Below are positions 1 to 4,824 of a stretch of DNA of 9,134 nt, piece after piece. The stretch comes from RGIG3528 sp963649295. GTDB taxonomy: Bacteria > Bacillota > Clostridia > Lachnospirales > Lachnospiraceae. Position 1 is the first letter of the stretch, and each line of letters opens with the position of its first letter. Under the pieces are notes generated by a model that was not told the DNA's origin, did no database searches, and saw nothing but the letters and a program-made list of their open reading frames with translations. Both the position numbers and the translations under genes were made by a program. Location: positions 1-9,134 of the forward strand of contig CAVJHK010000060.1 in assembly GCA_963649295.1 (NCBI GenBank), written 5' to 3'.

Positions 1-31
1 AATAAGCCAAAACGGAAGGAATTTTTATTTT

Positions 32-1087
32 TTATTTTATGTACATTGCATCTCCGAAGCTAAAAAATCTGTACTCTTCCTTTACCGCTTCCCTGTATGC
101 GTTAAGCACATGTTCTCTTCCCGCAAGTGCCGATACAAGCATAATAAGCGTGGATTCGGGCAAATGAAAATTTGTAATAAGTGCGTCAAGCACCTTAAAT
201 TTGTATCCCGGGTAAATAAAGATTTGTGTATCGCCGCTCTTTGCAAGCACGTGTCCCGTCTCATCCGCAGCCGATTCAACCGTACGGCATGACGTTGTTC
301 CGACGCATATGACGCGTCCGCCGTTATCGATTGTGTCATTTATCTTTTTGGCTTCTTCGGGAAGCACAATATAAGACTCAGTATGCATGTTGTGGTCAAG
401 GATATTTTCTTCCTTTACGGGGCGAAACGTCCCAAGTCCGACATGAAGCGTCACACGTGCAATTTTTACACCTTTTTGTTCGATTTTTTCAAGAAGCTCA
501 TTTGTAAAATGAAGACCTGCCGTAGGTGCTGCGGCAGATCCTTCATTTTTGGCATAAACCGTCTGATATCTGTTTTTGTCCTTAAGTTTGTGGGTAATAT
601 ACGGAGGCAGAGGCATTTCGCCGAGCGCATCAAGTACTTCTTCAAATATTCCGTCATATTCAAACCTGACCATTCTGTTGCCGTCGGGAAGACATTCCAA
701 AATCTCACACTTTAAAATTCCGTCTCCGAATTCGACTCTTGCGCCTTTCCTAAGCTTTTTTCCGGGCCGCACAATCGTTTCCCACACGTCTCCCGCATGG
801 CGCTTCAAAAGAAGCACCTCAACTTTTGCCGTGCATTTGTTGCCGTTTTGCTCTCCCGTCTTTACACCGATGAGACGCGCCGGAATAACTTTTGTGTCGT
901 TTATCACAAGACAATCTCCGGGATTTATGTAATCCGCAATATCCGTAAAATGCCTGTGACATATTTCACCCGTTTCCTTGTCAAGCACCATAAGTCTCGA
1001 CGAACTTCTGTCGGGAAGCGGATCCTGAGCTATAAGACGCTCGGGGAGTTCATAAAAATAATCCGATTTTAATAATTTTTCTTCCAT
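32..1087 (-). CDS. queA: S-adenosylmethionine:tRNA ribosyltransferase-isomerase (QueA)
   Basis: Cytoplasmic enzyme that moves the ribosyl part of S-adenosylmethionine onto 7-aminomethyl-7-deazaguanine at the wobble position of tRNAs with GUN anticodons, giving epoxyqueuosine. At 351 residues it is the usual full length. Family motifs run in order: YELPERLIAQDPL and SRLMVLD near the N-terminus, LVINDTKVIPARL at about 60-72, EGSAAAPTAGLHF near 185, HVGLGTFRPV near 217, VGTTSCRTVE near 265, ITNFHLPESTLIMLVSA near 308, and RFFSFGDAMYI at the very C-terminus. The ATG start is preceded by an AAAGG tract about nine bases upstream, a moderate ribosome binding site. The gene lies 67 bases downstream of the acetolactate synthase gene on the same strand with no convincing terminator between, so the two may be co-transcribed. 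The usual partner tgt is not visible and could lie beyond the left edge. Confidence 0.98.
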   Translation of the reverse strand: MEEKLLKSDYFYELPERLIAQDPLPDRSSSRLMVLDKETGEICHRHFTDIADYINPGDCLVINDTKVIPARLIGVKTGEQNGNKCTAKVEVLLLKRHAGDVWETIVRPGKKLRKGARVEFGDGILKCEILECLPDGNRMVRFEYDGIFEEVLDALGEMPLPPYITHKLKDKNRYQTVYAKNEGSAAAPTAGLHFTNELLEKIEQKGVKIARVTLHVGLGTFRPVKEENILDHNMHTESYIVLPEEAKKINDTIDNGGRVICVGTTSCRTVESAADETGHVLAKSGDTQIFIYPGYKFKVLDALITNFHLPESTLIMLVSALAGREHVLNAYREAVKEEYRFFSFGDAMYIK

Positions 1088-1154
1088 TTTCTTTTGCCTT
1101 TTGTCCTGTCTTTAATACAATTGTCAATAACATACCATTTACGGCACGAGCTTT

Positions 1155-2768
1155 TTAATCCGTGCAAGTCTTTTTGACAATCCGTATCATATTTTTATTT
1201 TCCGTAACTTCGCAGTCAATTATAACGGGGACGTCCGACTGCATCGCCTCGTCAATCGCATTTTCGAGTTCCCCGATATTTTTTACCTTAAACCCTTTTG
1301 CATGCATGCTTTTTGCCAAAAGAACATAATCGATTGCGTCTTCCAAATCCGTACACGAATGTCTTCCGTCACAATATTCGTCCTGCAAATCCCGCACAAG
1401 CCCAAGCGAATGATTGTTGAACACAAAAACAATAATCGGTGTCTTATAACGCACTGCGGTCAAAATTTCATTCATATTCATACGAAAGCATCCGTCTCCC
1501 GCAATATCGATTACGGTTTTATCGGGATTTGCGAGCTTCGCACCGATCGCCGCGCCGAGTCCGTAGCCCATCGTTCCGAGTCCGCCGGAGGTAATAAGCG
1601 TTCTCGGATTCATAAAGCAATAATTTGAAACGGCTGTCATTTGGTGTCTTCCGACCTCAGTTACCACTATTGCGTTTTCGTTTATTTTTTTATTGATCGT
1701 ACGAACAATACTTTCTTCCGTAAAATCCGAATTTTTGCTTTCTTCCTTTACTGCTCCCGTACGCCAAAGCTTTCTTTCCTTAACCTTAATTTCGGGAAGC
1801 AATGCGGAAAGCGCTTTTTTCGCATCTCCTACAATACTTACATCCGAATGGGCATTTTTGTTTATTTCGGCATAATCGACATCGATATGTATTATCTTCT
1901 TTTCTTTTAATATTTCCGAAAGTCCGTGCATCGCCCTGTCCGAAAACCTGACACCGATTGCAATTAAGAGATCCGAATCAAAAACCGCTTTTTTTGCCTC
2001 GTCCGTTCCAAAAATTCCAAGCATTCCGAGGTATTTTTTATCATTTTCGGGAAATATACCCTTTCCCATAAGCGAATCGGCAACAGGCGCATTTAAGACA
2101 TCTATAAGCGCCCGCACTTCTTTATATGCTCCCGAAATAACCGCACCGCCGCCGACATAAACAAGCGGCTTCTTTGAAGAATTTATAAGCTTTGCGGCAT
2201 TTTTTATGTCTTCTTCCGAAAAGACATGCGATTTCTTTTGTGATCCCAAAACAAAATGTTCCGTATCGCATTCCGCCGAAATCGCATCCGTTGTAATATC
2301 TATTAAAACAGGCCCCGGTCTGCCTTTTTTTGCAATTTCAAATGCACGTTTTACCGTTTCCCGAAGATACCTTACGTCTTTTACAATAAAATTTTGCTTT
2401 GTGATAGGCATTGTGATTCCGAATATGTCAACCTCCTGAAAGGAATCTTTCCCAAGTAACTTCGTTGATACGTTTCCCGTTATTGCAACAATCGGAACGG
2501 AATCCATATATGCTGTCGCGATTCCTGTCACAATATTGGTTGCTCCGGGGCCGCTTGTCGCAATGCATACACCCACACGTCCCGAACTTCTTGCATATCC
2601 GTCAGCGGCATGCACGGCTCCCTGCTCGTGCGACGTAAGTATATGCCTGATTTCGGGATGCTTATAAAGTGCATCGTAAATTTCAAGCACGGAGCTTCCC
2701 GGATACCCAAACACCGTATCAACATTTTCTTCAATTAATGTTTTTATAAGAATTTCCGCGCCCTTCAT
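1155..2768 (-). CDS. ilvB: Acetolactate synthase-like large subunit (ThDP-dependent), atypical
   Basis: Predicted thiamine diphosphate enzyme that condenses two pyruvates to 2-acetolactate, or pyruvate plus 2-ketobutyrate, at the head of branched-chain amino acid synthesis. What is seen in its 537 residues: GYPGSSVLEIYDAL, catalytic Glu48 in SHEQGAVHAADGYAR, TSGPGATN at 71-78, DSFQEVDIFGITMPITK at 108-124, GVRFSDR at 272-278 in the middle FAD/nucleotide domain, and the ThDP/Mg motif GDG 424-426 with NN 451-452. It departs from biosynthetic enzymes at several points: Leu461 replaces the conserved tryptophan after the NN motif, EVGRHQMTA stands where VGQHQMWA is usual, GYGLGAA replaces GYGLPAA, and the C-terminal V-x-PM-x-PG tail is absent. 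The ATG is preceded by GGAG at a five-base spacing. No small regulatory subunit gene (ilvN/ilvH) lies on either side. The fold is certain; a catabolic or paralogous role, or another 2-keto acid substrate, is possible. Confidence 0.85.
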   Translation of the reverse strand: MKGAEILIKTLIEENVDTVFGYPGSSVLEIYDALYKHPEIRHILTSHEQGAVHAADGYARSSGRVGVCIATSGPGATNIVTGIATAYMDSVPIVAITGNVSTKLLGKDSFQEVDIFGITMPITKQNFIVKDVRYLRETVKRAFEIAKKGRPGPVLIDITTDAISAECDTEHFVLGSQKKSHVFSEEDIKNAAKLINSSKKPLVYVGGGAVISGAYKEVRALIDVLNAPVADSLMGKGIFPENDKKYLGMLGIFGTDEAKKAVFDSDLLIAIGVRFSDRAMHGLSEILKEKKIIHIDVDYAEINKNAHSDVSIVGDAKKALSALLPEIKVKERKLWRTGAVKEESKNSDFTEESIVRTINKKINENAIVVTEVGRHQMTAVSNYCFMNPRTLITSGGLGTMGYGLGAAIGAKLANPDKTVIDIAGDGCFRMNMNEILTAVRYKTPIIVFVFNNHSLGLVRDLQDEYCDGRHSCTDLEDAIDYVLLAKSMHAKGFKVKNIGELENAIDEAMQSDVPVIIDCEVTENKNMIRIVKKTCTD

Positions 2769-2773
2769 TTTTT

Positions 2774-2777
2774 CTCC
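2774..2777 (-). promoter_or_regulatory. Ribosome binding site of the acetolactate synthase gene
   Basis: GGAG on the minus strand lies five bases before the ATG at 2768, which supports this start. It sits within TTCGGAGAAAAAATG. Confidence 0.75.
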
Positions 2778-2820
2778 GAATCAATTTGATATATTTGAAT
2801 AAAAATTTCAAAATTTCTTT

Positions 2821-2836
2821 TGCAAAAGCTTTTGCA
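2821..2836. repeat. 16-bp perfect palindrome in the ilvB leader
   Basis: TGCAAAAGCTTTTGCA is identical on both strands. It lies about 40-55 bases downstream of the predicted ilvB transcription start and about 50 bases before the ATG. It could be an operator for a dimeric repressor or a short RNA hairpin (TGCAAA / TTTGCA with an AGCT loop). No U tract follows it on the minus strand, so it is not a standard terminator. The binding protein is unknown. Confidence 0.6.
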
Positions 2837-2882
2837 TTAAATACAGTATCTTTTACCTCTTGCATCATTTTATTAAGCAACG

Positions 2883-2910
2883 ATTATATCAGAAACAGTC
2901 AAAAAATCAA
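2883..2910 (-). promoter_or_regulatory. Predicted sigma-A promoter for the acetolactate synthase gene
   Basis: On the minus strand the -35 hexamer TTGATT (2910-2905) and a perfect -10 TATAAT (2888-2883) are separated by 16 bases. The bases TGA just before the -10 form an extended -10 element. The predicted start near 2876 gives a leader of about 108 bases before the ATG at 2768. No T-box leader is visible in it. Confidence 0.7.
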
Positions 2911-2925
2911 CATATATAAAGCGCC

Positions 2926-2987
2926 GGCATTTATGTATATTCAACAGATAAACACCGGATGTTCATGTATACCGGCAAATAAATGCC
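2926..2987. repeat. Long imperfect inverted repeat upstream of the ilvB promoter
   Basis: GGCATTTAT (2926-2934) is complementary to ATAAATGCC (2979-2987). GTATA (2935-2939) pairs next with TATAC (2968-2972) across a six-base bulge, and AACA (2943-2946) with TGTT (2960-2963) closes a 13-base loop. It lies upstream of the ilvB -35 hexamer, so that promoter would not transcribe it. It may be a protein-binding region or the fold of an unrecognised RNA, or it may be chance in AT-rich DNA. Confidence 0.4.
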
Positions 2988-3146
2988 AAGCTTTCACATA
3001 TACAATCAAGCAAACGCCGACCGACCATATATACGGGCATACAAAATTCAGTCTTTCATACATACAGATACGATTTTTTACAATCTGTCTGACACACTTT
3101 CAAAGCTCTCCCCAAAATAAATTCAGATTCATTTTTGCCTTAAAAG

Positions 3147-3176
3147 TTGTCTGAATTTTTTTGAAAATTCAGACAA
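3147..3176. repeat. 13-bp perfect inverted repeat with a CodY-like core
   Basis: TTGTCTGAATTTT (3147-3159) and AAAATTCAGACAA (3164-3176) are exact reverse complements around a TTTG loop. The core 3155-3169 matches the Firmicute CodY consensus AATTTTCWGAAAATT at 13 of 15 positions. The repeat lies about 30 bases upstream of the tRNA -35 hexamer and about 240 bases upstream of the ilvB -35. As RNA on the minus strand it would be a stable hairpin followed by only four Us, a poor terminator. I favour a protein-binding site, but this is an inference. Confidence 0.55.
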
Positions 3177-3206
3177 TAGTTCTTCAAATGAATTTGCATT
3201 TTCCCG

Positions 3207-3235
3207 TTGACTTTTGTGCCTTTTCGTTGTAATAT
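3207..3235 (+). promoter_or_regulatory. Predicted promoter of tRNA-Gly
   Basis: TTGACT (3207-3212) matches the -35 consensus at five of six bases. It is followed after 17 bases by TAATAT (3230-3235), a four of six match to the -10. Transcription would start near 3242, leaving a 5' leader of about 35 bases for RNase P to remove. Confidence 0.6.
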
Positions 3236-3277
3236 ATCACTCGTGTTAAGGAAACAGTCCGAAACACATTAAGAAAT

Positions 3278-3350
3278 GCGCGAGTGGCTCAGTTGGTGGA
3301 GCGCGACCTTGCCAAGGTCGAGGCCGCGGGTTCGAGTCCCGTCTCGCGCT
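3278..3350 (+). tRNA. trnG-GCC: tRNA-Gly (anticodon GCC)
   Basis: All 73 bases fold as a standard cloverleaf. The acceptor stem GCGCGAG (3278-3284) pairs with CTCGCGC (3343-3349). The D stem is GCTC (3287-3290) with GAGC (3299-3302). The anticodon stem CGACC (3304-3308) pairs with GGTCG (3316-3320) around the loop TTGCCAA, with anticodon GCC at 3311-3313. The T stem is GCGGG (3326-3330) with CCCGT (3338-3342), loop TTCGAGT. The discriminator base T3350 is usual for bacterial tRNA-Gly. CCA is not encoded (CTT follows), so a CCA-adding enzyme is needed. It reads GGC and GGU codons. It is the only plus-strand gene and is convergent with the Rsm22-like gene. Confidence 0.99.
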
Positions 3351-3351
3351 C

Positions 3352-3360
3352 TTTTTTTTT
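3352..3360 (+). terminator. T9 tract just after tRNA-Gly, possible terminator
   Basis: Nine Ts begin two bases after the acceptor stem closes, and a second T6 run follows at 3364-3369. No separate hairpin lies between, so the GC-rich tRNA stems themselves would have to act as the terminator hairpin. No other terminator for the tRNA is visible before the convergent gene. Confidence 0.4.
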
Positions 3361-3414
3361 ATATTTTTTGAAGTTTTAACTCTTCTCTACGCTTTACTTA
3401 TTTTTGATTTTTAA

Positions 3415-3463
3415 CATTTTCTCCGCATTTTACTCTTGCCATTTTCTCCGCATTTTACTCTTG
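3415..3463. repeat. Tandem 24-bp direct repeat after the Rsm22-like gene
   Basis: Two identical 24-base copies, 3415-3438 and 3440-3463, are separated by one C. The plus-strand unit starts CATTTTCTCCGC and ends ATTTTACTCTTG. A weaker third copy may sit at 3383-3399 (TTCTCTACGCTTTACTT). On the minus strand each unit ends GGAGAAAATG, which resembles a ribosome binding site with a start codon, but the frames opened there stop within about 15 codons. The repeat lies just downstream of the Rsm22-like stop at 3468. Confidence 0.9.
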
Positions 3464-3467
3464 TTGC

Positions 3468-4484
3468 TTAAAATTCTTCTCCCCACTTTATTTTCTTTGC
3501 GGCTTTATAATATTCTTTATCTTTTCCCGTTATCTTAACTTCTTTTGTTCCGTTCTCCGTACAAAGCTTTAATGTAACAAATCCTTTATGAATGTTCGGA
3601 TGTCTTATCACTCTTCCTTTTTTTGTAAAATCCTGTTCTTCTTTTGACATATCCGGTTCATTTTGCAGTATATCAAATTCGCCTTTTTTTGCACCTGTTT
3701 TTTCCTTTGAAACCGCTATATACATAAATTTTTCGTCTTCAAATGATGCGTCTCCCGACTTTACATATTTTTGCAATTTTGTTCTTGAAATCCTGCACGA
3801 AAAATGACACCAGTCATCCTGAATCAAATCGCATTTCTTATTATTTTTACAAGGTGCAAGTATTGTACATCCGAGACTCAAATAAAAATCACGTGCAGAA
3901 ATTATATTTTTGAATCCCTCCTTTGATCCGGGTTCAACAATCAAAATATATTTTTCGGATACATCAAAAAGTTTTCTTAAAAAACATTTTTTTGCCTTTT
4001 CATTAAGCTCATTCATCACATATGAGGCCGCAACAAGCTCAGCTTTTTCACATTCAAAATTGCACGCATCCGCCTTTATCCACGCAGCATTCTTTAATAT
4101 ATCGTTTGATTTTTCGGCGAGAAGCTTTCCAACCTTTATCATATTTTCTTCACGTTCAACAAGCGTCACATGTTCCAAATCAAAAATATCACCGATAGCA
4201 AAAGAGCAGGCTCCCGTGCCCGCTCCCACATCTATGAGACTTTTTATTTTTATGCCTTTTTTTAAAAATGCCGCATAAACGGCACTGCTTACAGCCGCAT
4301 AGGTTCCGGGCATTCTTGAAATCGCATATGAAAGCACTTCTTTTTCGCTTTTCACAATTCCTTTCCCGTCTTTAGCCTCATTATATTTCATATGAACATC
4401 GGATGCGCTTTTTTTAAGCTCCGAAATGTTTGATTTTGATGCAAGTTCTTCAATTACGTTCGTAAGTTCAGCCGGTATTTCCAT
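3468..4484 (-). CDS. Rsm22/METTL17-family ribosome-associated methyltransferase-like protein with Fe-S-type cysteines
   Basis: Member of the Rsm22 family, whose mitochondrial relatives act in small ribosomal subunit assembly and translation. Numbering the 338 residues from the ATG at 4484, the Rossmann S-adenosylmethionine motif is SLIDVGAGTGACSFA (GAGTG at 87-91), followed by MNELNEK at 157-163 and VEPGSKEGF near 183-191. The family signature comes next: APC212-x5-C218-x7-C226 in DDWCHFSCRISR, then FEDEKFMYI near 248-256, and a C-terminal HPNIHKGFVTLKLC308. C212, C218, C226 and C308 correspond to the four cysteines that hold a [4Fe-4S] cluster in METTL17. I chose the ATG at 4484 over a TTG at 4496, because GAGG lies six bases before the ATG and the upstream stop gives TAATATG, a translational coupling arrangement. 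Whether it methylates RNA or only assists assembly is not settled by sequence. Confidence 0.9.
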   Translation of the reverse strand: MEIPAELTNVIEELASKSNISELKKSASDVHMKYNEAKDGKGIVKSEKEVLSYAISRMPGTYAAVSSAVYAAFLKKGIKIKSLIDVGAGTGACSFAIGDIFDLEHVTLVEREENMIKVGKLLAEKSNDILKNAAWIKADACNFECEKAELVAASYVMNELNEKAKKCFLRKLFDVSEKYILIVEPGSKEGFKNIISARDFYLSLGCTILAPCKNNKKCDLIQDDWCHFSCRISRTKLQKYVKSGDASFEDEKFMYIAVSKEKTGAKKGEFDILQNEPDMSKEEQDFTKKGRVIRHPNIHKGFVTLKLCTENGTKEVKITGKDKEYYKAAKKIKWGEEF

Positions 4485-4485
4485 A

Positions 4486-4740
4486 TTATTCCTCAAATTC
4501 CACCGTTAAATAAAAGCCTCTGTCCGTTTCCTTGATGTCAGCAATCCGTCCTTTTGTTATGACCTGTCCGTTCCTGTCCAAAAGTCTTTCCGACAATTGC
4601 AAATTGCCGCTCATAGCAACGGCCGGTTCAACAACATAATAAAATACCGAGTTCGGAAGTGAGCCTTCCCTTATATCCATAATGTCGCCCACTTTCACAA
4701 GTCCCGGGCGTTCCATTTTAAACGTATCTATTGTTCTCAT
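4486..4740 (-). CDS. Unrecognised 84-residue protein coupled to the Rsm22-like gene
   Basis: I do not recognise this family. The 84 residues have no signal peptide or membrane segment and look like a small beta-rich fold: alternating hydrophobic stretches (VKVGDIMDI, VFYYVVEPAVAM, GRIADIKE, GFYLTVEFEE) separated by charged turns, with no cysteines. That pattern suggests an SH3- or OB-like barrel, which is an inference only. It is likely a real gene. Its ATG has GGAG at a seven-base spacing, it lies between two real genes on the same strand, and its stop codon is separated by one base from the ATG of the Rsm22-like gene (TAATATG). Such coupling often links proteins made in fixed ratio, so a role with the Rsm22 homologue in ribosome assembly is one guess. 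Confidence 0.75.
   Translation of the reverse strand: MRTIDTFKMERPGLVKVGDIMDIREGSLPNSVFYYVVEPAVAMSGNLQLSERLLDRNGQVITKGRIADIKETDRGFYLTVEFEE
4491..4494 (-). promoter_or_regulatory. Ribosome binding site that sets the Rsm22-like start
   Basis: GAGG on the minus strand lies inside the last codons of the 84-residue gene, six bases before the ATG at 4484. It falls within the sequence a TTG start at 4496 would translate, which argues for the shorter protein. Confidence 0.75.
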
Positions 4741-4824
4741 ATCAAATCTCCGATCAGTCCAAAATTAAATTTCCGTTCATTCCCATATTAATCGCCGGTC
4801 GTTCACATATTGCATCTCCGATCA
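4735..4824. repeat. Imperfect repeats in the alr / 84-residue gene spacer
   Basis: Three related units occur on the plus strand: 4735-4757, 4781-4800 and 4802-4824. The shared core is CATAT, a few variable bases, then ATC-x-CCG-x-TC. The outer two share the exact 11-mer ATCTCCGATCA (4746-4756 and 4814-4824). Read on the minus strand each looks like GGAGAT followed by ATATG, the same layout as the real ribosome binding site and start of the 84-residue gene. The unit beside alr overlaps the alr stop codon. Confidence 0.65.

Larger units (their letters stand above)
2769..3277. other. Gene-free spacer between ilvB and tRNA-Gly, rich in signals
   Basis: This 509-base stretch separates divergent transcription units. 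I see no believable protein gene in it; the long plus-strand open frame from 2786 starts at TTG without a ribosome binding site and has a low-complexity, non-protein-like composition. It holds the ilvB promoter and leader with its palindrome, a long imperfect inverted repeat at 2926-2987, four copies of the octamer AAATTCAG (three direct, one inverted) between 3044 and 3172, a 13-bp perfect inverted repeat at 3147-3176 with a CodY-like core, and the tRNA promoter at 3207-3235. Confidence 0.7.

Noticed and set aside
1122..1127. TTGACA on the minus strand as a queA promoter -35
   Set aside because: No acceptable -10 hexamer is found 16-18 bases downstream; queA is more simply read from the ilvB transcript.
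1144..1165. Short hairpin at the ilvB stop as a terminator
   Set aside because: The stem GCACG/CGTGC is only five base pairs with a 12-base loop and no U tract follows on the minus strand.
2727..2864. Minus-strand small frame (about 45 codons, beginning MMQEVKD) as an ilvB leader peptide
   Set aside because: It begins about 10 bases from the predicted transcription start without a ribosome binding site, has no run of Ile, Leu or Val codons and no attenuator hairpin with a U tract, and ends inside ilvB out of frame.
2769..2880. T-box or other known riboswitch in the ilvB leader
   Set aside because: The leader is only about 108 bases, lacks the T-box core sequence, and has no terminator/antiterminator pair.
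2786..3154. Plus-strand open frame of 122 codons in the large spacer
   Set aside because: It starts at TTG with no ribosome binding site, overlaps the ilvB promoter and leader, and its composition is that of AT-rich noncoding DNA.
3415..3463. Spacer tandem repeats as a CRISPR remnant
   Set aside because: The two 24-bp units are separated by a single base, so there are no spacers, and no cas gene is present.
4485..4496. TTG at 4496 as start of the Rsm22-like gene
   Set aside because: The ATG at 4484 has a well-spaced GAGG and lies one base after the upstream stop. The TTG would put that binding site inside the coding region.
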